DNA of 64,000 nucleotides from the NCBI GenBank assembly GCA_015056565.1, contig SVGB01000005.1:1-64000 (forward strand), written 5' to 3'. The stretch is from Butyrivibrio sp. GTDB lineage: Bacteria; Bacillota; Clostridia; Lachnospirales; Lachnospiraceae. The notes under the pieces are model-generated. The model did no database searches. It was given only the letters and a program-made list of their open reading frames with translations, and was not told the DNA's origin. Both the position numbers and the translations under genes were made by a program. Positions 43,501-51,086 of this stretch are shown piece by piece; the first letter of the stretch is position 1, and each line of letters opens with the position of its first letter.

Positions 43501-44144
43501 TCTATGTGAAGGTCATGGATTTTAAATCCGGCCCCCATAAGTTCAATGTGGCATCTCTGTACTATGGTTTGCAGCTGCAGCTTGTGATGTATATGAATGT
43601 TGCCAGTGCAGTTCAGAAAAAACTATCCCCTGAAAAAGAGGTGGTTCCGGCTGCTATTTTGTATTATCACGTCACAGACCCGGTGGTTGAGGGAAAAGAG
43701 GGAATGATAACGGATGATATCAATAAGGCAGTGATTGACAAGCTAAAAATGACCGGATTGGTTAACGGAAATATGGATATCGTAAAGCTCCTTGATAAGG
43801 ACATTTCCGGTACTTCAGATATCATACCAGTAATGATCAAAAAGGATGGAGACTTTGGAGCCAGATCTCAGATCGCAACCAGGGAAGAATACCAGGCAAT
43901 TTCAGGCTTTGTAGGCAGGAAGATAAAGGAGTTTGGAAAGAATATCCTAAATGGCGATATAAGCGTCAATCCCTATGTGAGAGAAAACAGTGATTCCTGC
44001 ACTTTCTGCAGCTACAGATCAATCTGCGGATATGATGAGCGTATCAAAGGTTACAAAAAAAGGAACCTGGACATTGATCCGGATGAAGCTCTTGCGCGTA
44101 TCATATCAGAAGCAGGAGAAAATGCGGATAACAGTAAAAATTAA
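40584..44144 (+). CDS. addB: AddB (RexB-type) subunit of the helicase-nuclease AddAB
   Basis: A 1186-residue subunit of the double-strand-break resection machine. The N-terminal Walker A is FGASGAGKST (about 6-15). The C-terminal RecB-family nuclease has GNVFHKVLEKY (His), GRVDRVDLYED and VMDFKSG (Asp, Asp-x-Lys) and GLQLQLVMYM (Gln-x3-Tyr). The four iron-sulphur cysteines are one in EQFASCAYAHF (about 814) and three in CTFCSYRSICGY (about 1139-1148). Full length. Followed by addA after 30 bases. Confidence 0.95.
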   Translation: MLRFCFGASGAGKSTRIYEEIINRSMDDPGTDYLIIVPDQFTMQTQKDVVKMHPSHAIMNIDVLSFGRLSHRVFEETGHGSFSVLDDVGKTLVLRLVADMLGDRLPVLYGNMHRPGYIDEVKSTISEFMMYGIGDEELSLLEEKSIKKGALNSKLKDLRLLYSEFLKYIEGKYITTEETLDVLARALPKSELIRDSVIVFDGFTGFTPIQYRVIKELMALSKELIVSLTISPSEDPYAASFGEQELFMLTKKTVRDLERLEFDIQRENGSTITDFSVFRILRHQEMGSGGTLGDIFIKDEDVVRHKGNPALSYLEKSLFRYKNAPFSEENNSVFIYEATNLSEEVRQTMIKIKGLVDTGKYAYRDIALVCGSLEAYGEQIDRAAKRFDIPVYVDQNTSIMLNPFIEYITSAMNIVISGYKYEDVFHYMRSGLTSFDMADTDLLENYVRSLGISGKKAWEDKFLRRMPKRFKKYADPKKRSEKDLLDLEKLEGMREAINRDLAGLFKVKNATVKEMTAALREVIDNNNSQDKLISYKQRFEAAGDLKKAREYDQIYNKVIALLDQIEGLIGDEKLDMSEFKDIVTAGIGEISVGTIPQDVDRIIVGDIERTRLKEVKVLFFVGVNDGNIPSNAGGGGILSDIDRQFLIDLGTEVEFAPTPRQQMYIQRLYLYMNLTKPTDMLFLSYAELSGDGKSQGPAYLIPKLLSMYEGLEVTRPEDEPLEDQLVSKKDGIFTLSSLLCDYARGLNSKENLRYISALSKAVSDDKTKGLIDRLTEEAFKHYESLPLSKMVAVALYGATLENSVSRLEQFASCAYAHFIRYGLRPVERQEYEFDATDLGNVFHKVLEKYTGEIIDKKIDWKTLSKEESDRMLNDALTECVDSYGDSILRSSARNQFMIDRIKRILSRTVDTLQYQMTKGAFDPAYVEMSFEEAGNIDDINIALSEDEKRGITERMKLVGRVDRVDLYEDPEHIYVKVMDFKSGPHKFNVASLYYGLQLQLVMYMNVASAVQKKLSPEKEVVPAAILYYHVTDPVVEGKEGMITDDINKAVIDKLKMTGLVNGNMDIVKLLDKDISGTSDIIPVMIKKDGDFGARSQIATREEYQAISGFVGRKIKEFGKNILNGDISVNPYVRENSDSCTFCSYRSICGYDERIKGYKKRNLDIDPDEALARIISEAGENADNSKN

Positions 44145-44174
44145 TTAATAAATTAACTAATCAGGAAAGCAGAC

Positions 44175-47100
44175 ATGGAAGTAAAGTTTACTGAGGAACA
44201 ACAGTCGGTCATCGACGAAAGAAATAGTAACCTACTTGTTTCAGCTGCAGCCGGATCCGGCAAGACAGCTGTACTTGTTGAGCGCATCATACAGATGATA
44301 AGCAGTGACCTTGATGTGGACCATCTTTTAGTGGTTACCTTCACCAAGGCAGCAGCTGCTCAGATGAGGGAGAAGATCACTCTTGCAATCCAGAAAAAGC
44401 TCCTTGAGGATCCGGATAATGTTCATCTCCAGAGGCAGGAGACTCTTATTCATAACGCCCAGATAACGACTATTGACTCATTTTGTCAATACGTTATTAG
44501 AAACAATTTTGGAGTCATAGGTATCGACCCATCCTTTAGAGTTGCTGATGAGGGAGAACTTAAACTGATATCTGAGGATGTCCTTAGCGATATGCTTGAG
44601 GACGAGTATGAGAAGGCCAAGGAAAATCAGGATAGCGACTTTCTCTTTTGCATGGACTATTTCGCGACCGGCAGCAGAGATGACAAGGTTTTGGAATATA
44701 TTAATCAGCTATTTAACTTTTCAATGAGTATGCCATGGCCTGAGGACTGGATCAATGAAAGAGCCATGGACTACGACATTGATGCGAATGAGTTTGAGGA
44801 TCTTCCGTGGGTCAAGGAATGCTTAAAGCGCGTTGGCTTTTCCCTTACTGAGTGCGTAAAAAAGCTTGATAGCGCCATGAAGATCGTTAACCAGCCAGAT
44901 GGCCCATATATGTACGGAGACAACCTGGAAGCTGACAAAGCCAGTATTTGTGCGGCTCTTACATATGATACCTACAACGGCCTGTTTGACGGCATTCGCG
45001 CTATTTCCTTTGGAAGATTGTCAGGAAAAAAGGATGATAGCGTAAACCCGGATAAGAGAGAAACGGTCAAGAAGATCAGGGACGATGTCAAAAAAGAGAT
45101 CGATAAACTCAGGGAGAAGTATTTTGCTCTTACCAGGGATACGATAGTTTCTCAGATGAAGCTCTGCGACAGGGCTATAAGGGAGCTGTGCAGACTCACT
45201 CTTGAATTCAAGGCAAGATTTGAGGAGAAAAAGAGGGAAAAGCAGGTCATAGACTTTGCTGACATGGAACACTTTGCGCTTCAGATACTGGTAAACCATC
45301 CAGCTCCTGAGCTCTGCGCAGGGAAGTCTGTTCAGGAGATCATGGATATGTGCACGGCCTCAACAGTTGCGCTGGAATACAGGCAGTTTTACAGGGAAGT
45401 TCTTATAGATGAGTACCAGGACAGCAATAACGTCCAGGAGCTGATCCTTAAGGCTATTTCCGGGGAAGTAGCAGATACTTCCGAAAGATTCATGGTTGGG
45501 GATGTGAAGCAGAGTATCTATAAGTTCAGGCTTGCAAGACCCGAGATATTTATGGATAAGTTTGGCACCTATAATAAGGCTCCTGGCTCTGATAACAGGC
45601 GCATTGACCTTCATATGAACTTCAGGAGCAGAAAAGAGGTCCTTGATCTGTCCAACTATATATTCAAAAAGATAATGGGGGCAGACCTTGGCGGTGTTGA
45701 ATATGACGAGGATGCAAAGCTTATCCCGGGAGCAAACTTTGAAGAGCCAAAAATGAACGTCGAAAGCGAATTCTTGCTGGTGGATGGCGCAGATATCCTT
45801 GGAAACGGCGATGATAACCCTATAGGAGGCTATGACTCCAAGGAAAAAGAGGCTCTTGCCATAGCTGAGAGGATCCACGCCCTTCAGAAAGAAAACCCAA
45901 ACCTTAGATTTAAGGACATTGTTATTTTGCTCCGCTCCCTTTCAGGGTGGGACAGCGTATTTAAAGAAATCCTCGAGAGTCAGGGAATTCCCGCATATAT
46001 AGAGTCAAAGAAGGGTTATTTTGATGCTCCTGAGGTGGCTACCCTTCTTGACATGCTATCTGTCATAGACAATCCGAGGCAGGACATTCCGCTGCTTTCG
46101 GTAATGCACTCACCACTTTTTGCCTTTACTGATGAGGAGCTGGCAGTCATCAGGATTGCCATAGATGGGAATAAAGAGCTTGAGAGCGCAGATTCTTTTT
46201 ACGATGCGATAAAAGCTGAGCTGGATATCCCGGGTGACCTCTCGTCAAAGATAAAGGCCTTTACAGACATGGTCGAGGACTACAGGGTGAAGGCAACCTA
46301 CACTCCTGTTCACGAGCTTTTGCAGGACATCATAGACAGGACAGGATACGAGGTTTTGGTAGCAGCTCAGCCCTATGGAGTACAGAGAAGAGCCAACGTA
46401 GAGCTTTTGGTATCCAATGCCCTTAACTTTGAGAAGACCAGCTTTAAGGGATTGTTCCACTTTGTCCGCTACATTGAGCACATAAAGGTCGTGCAGGTGG
46501 ACTACGGGGAAGCAGGCACTATAGACGAAAATGCTGATGTTGTGCGCATTATGAGTATTCACAAGTCTAAAGGCCTGGAATTTCCGGTGGTTTTCGTATC
46601 AGGTCTCTCAAAGCACTTCAATACCATGGACACCAAGGGTGACCTTATCCTTGATATGGACTTTGGCCTTGGGGTAAAGTGCATAAACGCAGATCTTAGA
46701 GTTAAGTACGACACTTTAAAAAGACAGATCGTATCAGACAGCATGCGCCTTGACAGCCTTGGCGAGGAGATCAGGGTGCTGTACGTTGCACTTACAAGAG
46801 CTAAGGAGAAGGTGATCCTCACAACCTGCCTTAAGGACCTTTCAGATACTGTATCCAAGGCTCTTTCAAAGATAAGTGTCCTGGGCAGCCCATCAGATCT
46901 TTTGCCCTACTCAATGAGAGCTGGTGCCACGAGCTATTTTGACCTGATAATGCCTTCAGTGGTGCTCAATCCGGGCTTTAAGGCGGTCCTTGATAAGCTG
47001 GGAATTGCTTCCGACGACTATGAGATGCGTATGGAGGCAAAGGACAGCGTTCCAGGTATCATATTTAGCGCCATCAATGAAAAAGACCTTGTGGATCAGA

Positions 47101-47957
47101 TGGTAAAGGGCCAGATTGAAGGAGAGTTAAGAAAGCAGTCTTTAAAGGACATTATCATTGGAGATGTAGTAGATAGCGATCTCCTTTCAAAGATAGAAGA
47201 TAAGTTTAATGCGGTGTACAGCTTCGAGCCGCTGAAAGGTCTTTTCACCAAGACCACGGTATCTGAGCTTAAGCATGCCAGGATGATAGAGGAAGGGGAA
47301 GTGTTTGCGGCCCCTGCAGACTACGTGGCAGAAGAGGAAAAAGAGCTTTCTGCCCCGGAAGATAAAAAGGTAAAAGGCGATAGTTTGACTGGTGCCGAGA
47401 GAGGAACAGCCTACCACAGCATCATGGAGCTTTTGGATGACAGCGTATACGGCAGCAAAGAGCTTATGGAGGAGGCGCTTAAAACTGGCAGAACCTCGGA
47501 GCGGTCCAGGACCTCAGATTTGGTTTACAGTTTCATCAAAAGAAAGATCAGTGAGGGAAGGATACCGGAAACCTACGAAAAATGTGTATGGAGCCCGGAT
47601 ATCGTTTCTTTCCTTTCAACAGACCTCGGTCAGAGAATGGGCGAAGCCTTTAGAAGAGGGCAGCTCATGCGGGAGAAGCCCTTTATGATGGGCGTTTCTG
47701 CCAATGAACTGGACAGTAAGTTCCCTGAGAATGAGATGGTGCTGGTCCAGGGTATCATTGACGCATGGTTTATTGAGGATGGAGAGATCGTGCTTCTTGA
47801 CTACAAAACGGACAGGGTGGATGATGAAGATACCCTGATAAGGCGCTACAGACTGCAGCTTGAGCTGTACAAAAGAGCTCTCGAAGCTGCCACAGACAAA
47901 AAAGTCAAAGAAGTGTATATCTACTCCTTTGACCTTGGAAGTGTTATTAAGCTGTAA
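44175..47957 (+). CDS. addA: AddA helicase-exonuclease subunit
   Basis: A 1260-residue UvrD/Rep-type 3'-5' helicase with C-terminal RecB nuclease. Walker A AAAGSGKTAV (about 24), motif II LIDEYQDSN (about 413), VGDVKQSIYKFR, the helicase motif SIHKSKGLEFPVVFV (about 795) and VLYVALTRAKEKV. Nuclease motifs are RGTAYHSIMELL, GIIDAWF, IVLLDYKTD and RYRLQLELYKRAL at the C-terminus. With AddB it resects broken DNA up to a Chi-like site for RecA loading. Full length. Confidence 0.96.
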   Translation: MEVKFTEEQQSVIDERNSNLLVSAAAGSGKTAVLVERIIQMISSDLDVDHLLVVTFTKAAAAQMREKITLAIQKKLLEDPDNVHLQRQETLIHNAQITTIDSFCQYVIRNNFGVIGIDPSFRVADEGELKLISEDVLSDMLEDEYEKAKENQDSDFLFCMDYFATGSRDDKVLEYINQLFNFSMSMPWPEDWINERAMDYDIDANEFEDLPWVKECLKRVGFSLTECVKKLDSAMKIVNQPDGPYMYGDNLEADKASICAALTYDTYNGLFDGIRAISFGRLSGKKDDSVNPDKRETVKKIRDDVKKEIDKLREKYFALTRDTIVSQMKLCDRAIRELCRLTLEFKARFEEKKREKQVIDFADMEHFALQILVNHPAPELCAGKSVQEIMDMCTASTVALEYRQFYREVLIDEYQDSNNVQELILKAISGEVADTSERFMVGDVKQSIYKFRLARPEIFMDKFGTYNKAPGSDNRRIDLHMNFRSRKEVLDLSNYIFKKIMGADLGGVEYDEDAKLIPGANFEEPKMNVESEFLLVDGADILGNGDDNPIGGYDSKEKEALAIAERIHALQKENPNLRFKDIVILLRSLSGWDSVFKEILESQGIPAYIESKKGYFDAPEVATLLDMLSVIDNPRQDIPLLSVMHSPLFAFTDEELAVIRIAIDGNKELESADSFYDAIKAELDIPGDLSSKIKAFTDMVEDYRVKATYTPVHELLQDIIDRTGYEVLVAAQPYGVQRRANVELLVSNALNFEKTSFKGLFHFVRYIEHIKVVQVDYGEAGTIDENADVVRIMSIHKSKGLEFPVVFVSGLSKHFNTMDTKGDLILDMDFGLGVKCINADLRVKYDTLKRQIVSDSMRLDSLGEEIRVLYVALTRAKEKVILTTCLKDLSDTVSKALSKISVLGSPSDLLPYSMRAGATSYFDLIMPSVVLNPGFKAVLDKLGIASDDYEMRMEAKDSVPGIIFSAINEKDLVDQMVKGQIEGELRKQSLKDIIIGDVVDSDLLSKIEDKFNAVYSFEPLKGLFTKTTVSELKHARMIEEGEVFAAPADYVAEEEKELSAPEDKKVKGDSLTGAERGTAYHSIMELLDDSVYGSKELMEEALKTGRTSERSRTSDLVYSFIKRKISEGRIPETYEKCVWSPDIVSFLSTDLGQRMGEAFRRGQLMREKPFMMGVSANELDSKFPENEMVLVQGIIDAWFIEDGEIVLLDYKTDRVDDEDTLIRRYRLQLELYKRALEAATDKKVKEVYIYSFDLGSVIKL

Positions 47958-47990
47958 AAATGGGCGCTATGGCACTGAGGCTCGATTTCC

Positions 47991-48479
47991 TTACAGAAAT
48001 GAGAATGCCAGGGCTACAGCATTAGCTGCCGCGTGCATGAGGAAAGGAATTGTAAGGACTCTGTGCCTGTAGTAGGCATAGGTTATCACAAGTCCCATGA
48101 TAAATCCGTAGGCCATCTGCACGGGGGTTATATGATAGAGACCAAACAGGGCTGCGCACACAACTACTGAAAGCGCAGCTCTTTTTGTATATTTAAGGAG
48201 CAGGTTAAAGATAAAATACCTGAATAACAGCTCCTCAATAAAGGGTGTAGCTATGCAGTACAGGACTATGAGAACAGCTATGTGATCGCTGGCGTTTAAA
48301 AGCCCCGTGGCTGCTTCATTAAAGGAAGGTTCATTGACCAAACCCGTGATGTTTACCAGAAAATTCAACACACCTGCCAAAACCGCACCACAAGCGGTAT
48401 AGAGCAAATATATGTACCATTTTGGCCTTTCCAAAGGCAGGTCAAAATCAAAGAAACCAGTTGGCATTTTTTCCTCCAA
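47991..48479 (-). CDS. CPBP (CAAX/Abi-type) intramembrane protease family protein
   Basis: A 162-residue membrane protein with the CPBP glutamate and histidine motifs: FIEELLFRYFIF (about 79-90, Glu-Glu-x3-Arg), ALFGLYHITPVQ (about 109, Phe-x3-His) and MHAAANAVALA (about 147, His-x3-Asn). Four or five helices. These proteins are putative membrane proteases implicated in peptide maturation or bacteriocin self-immunity; the substrate here is unknown. Convergent with addA. The short length is at the lower end for the family. Confidence 0.87.
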   Translation of the reverse strand: MEEKMPTGFFDFDLPLERPKWYIYLLYTACGAVLAGVLNFLVNITGLVNEPSFNEAATGLLNASDHIAVLIVLYCIATPFIEELLFRYFIFNLLLKYTKRAALSVVVCAALFGLYHITPVQMAYGFIMGLVITYAYYRHRVLTIPFLMHAAANAVALAFSFL

Positions 48480-48534
48480 AATCTATTGACATTCCCCGGT
48501 CAGAAGTGTTTAATTGTTGTTGAACTTCATAAGA

Positions 48535-48620
48535 TCGCTAGGGGAGCAATGCTGAGAGTGTACGGCTTGTCCGTCTAACCCTTATTACCTGACCCGGATA
48601 ATACCGGCGTAGGGAAGCTT
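48535..48620 (+). ncRNA. TPP riboswitch (THI element)
   Basis: Conserved TPP aptamer parts in order: TAGGGGAGC, GCTGAGAG, ACCCTTATTACCTGACCCGG, ATAATACCGGCGTAGGGAAGC. It controls the thiamine transporter gene downstream. A possible alternative hairpin (CAGATT with AATCTG, 48631-48662) lies between the aptamer and the expression platform. Confidence 0.95.
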
Positions 48621-48681
48621 TTTATTTCATCAGATTTTCATTATACATGGATTTTAATCTGACAGGAATACTAACGTGATG

Positions 48682-48719
48682 TCCTCCCCCAGCTAATAAC
48701 ATAAAGGGAGGATTTTTTT
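48682..48719 (+). terminator. TPP-controlled hairpin that is terminator and ribosome-site blocker at once
   Basis: TCCTCCC (48682-48688) pairs with GGGAGGA (48706-48712), followed directly by seven T residues and the ATG of thiT. The 3' arm is the Shine-Dalgarno sequence, so the hairpin should both end transcription and hide the ribosome site. Confidence 0.8.
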
Positions 48720-49421
48720 ATGAGTCTGTTTTTATCACCAGTTGTAGAGGATGGTTACACCACCTACAGCATCACAAACGGGGGTTATGCACTCCTTGTA
48801 GTTTTAGCAGTAGCGCTGTTTCTTCTTGTCAGCTACTTCATCAACAAAGATGGTCAGTTCAAGATCAGCATCAAGCAGATGACTGTATCAGCTCTCTGCC
48901 TTGCTCTTGCATTTGTACTTTCAAACATCAAGCTCTTTAAGCTTCCTATGGGCGGCTCAGTTACTGTATTTTCGATGTTCTTTATTACCTTCATCGGATA
49001 TCTTTACGGCCCAAGAGTCAGTCTTTCAGCTGCTTTTGCCTATGGACTTCTGCAGATGGTTGTAGACCCTTACATCATCAGCGTTCCACAGATGATCTGC
49101 GACTATTTCCTTGCATTTACAGCTCTTGGCCTGTCAGGATTCTTCTATGGCAAAAAGAATGGCCTTATTAAGGGTTACATTGCAGGCATCTTAGGAAGGT
49201 TTTTCTTTGCAACACTGTCAGGTATCGTATTCTTTGCTGACTATGCTCCGGAGGGCATGAATCCAATCGTTTACTCAGCTGCCTACAACGGATCATACAT
49301 CGCCGCAGAGGGAGCGCTTACAATAATCCTTCTTGCAGTTCCTGCAGTACACGATGCTCTTTCCCGCGTTAAGAGAGAGGTCAATGAAAAGAGCCTTCGC
49401 AAAAATGTACAGCTTGGCTGA
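48720..49421 (+). CDS. thiT: thiamine-specific ECF S component ThiT with N-terminal extra helix
   Basis: A 233-residue integral membrane protein that captures thiamine for the ECF transporter. The core starts near residue 56 (ISIKQMTVSALCLALAFVLS) and includes KLPMGGSVTVFSMFFITFIG and GLLQMVVDPY, then a C-terminal PIVYSAAYNGSYIAAEGA stretch, all typical of ThiT. An additional N-terminal helix (about 20-42) is not part of the minimal family. It is preceded by a TPP riboswitch, which supports the thiamine assignment. A terminator follows. Confidence 0.93.
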   Translation: MSLFLSPVVEDGYTTYSITNGGYALLVVLAVALFLLVSYFINKDGQFKISIKQMTVSALCLALAFVLSNIKLFKLPMGGSVTVFSMFFITFIGYLYGPRVSLSAAFAYGLLQMVVDPYIISVPQMICDYFLAFTALGLSGFFYGKKNGLIKGYIAGILGRFFFATLSGIVFFADYAPEGMNPIVYSAAYNGSYIAAEGALTIILLAVPAVHDALSRVKREVNEKSLRKNVQLG

Positions 49422-49453
49422 TAGGAACCTGCCAAAATAATATTTCAAAATAA

Positions 49454-49487
49454 ATGAGCCTGGAATTAGATTCCAGGCTCATTTTTA
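49454..49487. terminator. terminator between thiT and asnA (convergent)
   Basis: ATGAGCCTGGAA (49454-49465) pairs perfectly with TTCCAGGCTCAT (49471-49482) around a five-base loop, followed by TTTTAT. It may also serve asnA from the other strand. Confidence 0.9.
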
Positions 49488-49493
49488 TACTCA

Positions 49494-50504
49494 TTACAGT
49501 ATCTGTATTCCGTTCTTGGTTGCCTCTTCCACCATCTCTTCAGGCCAGATTGAACACTGAACCTCTCCGATATGGGCTTTTCTAAGGAAGAACATGCAGA
49601 TTCTTGACTGTCCGATTCCACCACCTATGGTGTAAGGAAGCTCATTGTTAAGGATGGCCTTCTGGAATGGAAGATCTGCTCTTTCTGGGCAGCCAGCCTT
49701 CTCAAGCTGGGACTTTAGTGCCTCTTCATCAACTCTGATGCCCATGCTGGAAAGCTCTAATGCGATGTCGAGAACAGGGTAGTAAACAATGATGTCTGCA
49801 TTGAGCTGCCAGTCATCGTAGTCTGGAGCTCTGCCGTCGTGCTTTTCGCCTGAAGCAAGCTCATCACCGATCTGCATGATGCAGACAGCACCCTTAGCCT
49901 TTGAAATGAAGTATTCCCTCTCCTTGGGAGTGTTGTCAGGGAACATATCCTCAAGTTCCTGAGTTGTGATAAAGAAAATATCGTCAGGAAGGATCTCTTC
50001 GATGTAATCGTACTGGATAGACATGAATTTCTCAGTCTTGCGAAGTACCTTATATACGTTTTTTACAGTCTCCTTGAGGTAATCAAGGTTTCTGTCCTCT
50101 TTGTTTATTACTTTTTCCCAGTCCCACTGGTCAACAAAGATGGAGTGTATATTATCCGGAATCTCATCCCTGCGGACAGCGTTCATATCAGTATAAAGAC
50201 CTTCATACTCTTTAAAGCCGTACTTTTTAAGAGCGTATCTCTTCCATTTAGCAAGTGAATGAACAATCTCAGCAGGTCTTTCATTCTCATTTAAGATGTC
50301 AAAAGAAACAGGGCGTTCAACGCCATTAAGATTGTCATTAAGTCCAGATTCAGGAGTAACAAAAAGCGGAGCAGTTACACGCTGCAGATTAAGCCTCGTT
50401 GCCAGCATTCCCTGAAAAAAGTCCTTAACTGTCTTGATCCCAACCTGTGTATCGTGCAGATCAAGCGCTGATTGGTAGTTCTTTGGGATTTTTAGGTTTT
50501 CCAT
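49494..50504 (-). CDS. asnA: aspartate--ammonia ligase
   Basis: A 336-residue ammonia-dependent asparagine synthetase, related to class II aminoacyl-tRNA synthetases. It is full length, with TRLNLQRVTAPLFV near the start, LNGVERPVSFD, LHSLAKWKRYALKKYG-type residues, IFVDQWDWEKV, and the terminal TIGGGIGQSRICMFFLRKAHIGEVQ ATP-binding arginine motif region. Converts aspartate, ammonia and ATP to asparagine. Start ATG at 50504 follows AAGGATAAAACC. Confidence 0.95.
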   Translation of the reverse strand: MENLKIPKNYQSALDLHDTQVGIKTVKDFFQGMLATRLNLQRVTAPLFVTPESGLNDNLNGVERPVSFDILNENERPAEIVHSLAKWKRYALKKYGFKEYEGLYTDMNAVRRDEIPDNIHSIFVDQWDWEKVINKEDRNLDYLKETVKNVYKVLRKTEKFMSIQYDYIEEILPDDIFFITTQELEDMFPDNTPKEREYFISKAKGAVCIMQIGDELASGEKHDGRAPDYDDWQLNADIIVYYPVLDIALELSSMGIRVDEEALKSQLEKAGCPERADLPFQKAILNNELPYTIGGGIGQSRICMFFLRKAHIGEVQCSIWPEEMVEEATKNGIQIL

Positions 50505-50593
50505 GGTTTTATCCTTCCAATTGGCTTTTTATCATCATTTTCCATTTAATAACGTTTACCCAAATTATGCAAGAAAAAATTGCATGTAAACAA

Positions 50594-50628
50594 TAAAAAA
50601 CTCCGCGGTGCGGGGGCGCACTGCGGAG
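50594..50628 (-). terminator. intrinsic terminator after the Crh-like gene
   Basis: On the minus strand CTCCGCAGTGCG pairs with CGCACCGCGGAG (11 of 12) and is followed by a run of six T residues. It lies 20 bases past the stop of the HPr-like gene. Confidence 0.88.
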
Positions 50629-50647
50629 CGTGTGATGCCTTTTTAGG

Positions 50648-50881
50648 TTAGGCTGCATGAGCCATAAGAAACTGCTCAAAACTCTGATCATATCCTCTGT
50701 ATTCTACTGTGAGAGGCTTGGTGAGGTCGAGGCCGATAACACCAAGGATTGATTTGGCATCTACCACGTATCTATTGTAATAAATATCAACGTCAAAGTT
50801 GCACTTGGTAGCTGCACTGACGAATTCTGCAACATCTGAAAGGCTAAGTCTTATGTTCTTTTTTGAATTTACTCCTGACAT
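50648..50881 (-). CDS. HPr-family protein without the phosphorylatable histidine (Crh-like)
   Basis: A 77-residue HPr-fold protein. The C-terminal half keeps the regulatory serine region (VDAKSILGVIGLDL, with Ser next to Lys-Ile-Leu-Gly as in Ser46 of HPr). The N-terminal region has no histidine at all, so the PTS phosphate-relay His15 of HPr is absent. This is the pattern of Bacillus Crh, which acts only in carbon catabolite repression after serine phosphorylation by HPrK. I chose the ATG at 50881, behind AAGGAGATC; longer in-frame starts lack support. Whether it partners CcpA here is inferred. Confidence 0.85.
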   Translation of the reverse strand: MSGVNSKKNIRLSLSDVAEFVSAATKCNFDVDIYYNRYVVDAKSILGVIGLDLTKPLTVEYRGYDQSFEQFLMAHAA

Positions 50882-50924
50882 AATGATCTCCTTACATAAC
50901 ACAAAAATAACATTTTTCCGATAA

Positions 50925-50963
50925 CGAAAACGTTTGAGACAAACGGCAAACCAAACGTTCTCG
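50925..50963. promoter_or_regulatory. inverted repeat in leader of the Crh-like gene
   Basis: CGAAAACGTTTG (50925-50936) and CAAACGTTCTCG (50952-50963) are inverted copies matching at 11 of 12 positions. The AACGTT core recalls LacI/CcpA-type sites. It could be an operator or an mRNA leader hairpin. Confidence 0.5.
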
Positions 50964-51086
50964 TCAGAGAGATAGAATAATATATAAGTGTGTCCATTTT
51001 GTGTATTGTTTTTGAAGAAATTTTGTAAGTTCTTACATTTTGTTTCAGAGGGCTCCAAAGCCCTATTTATGCTATAATTTTGCATT

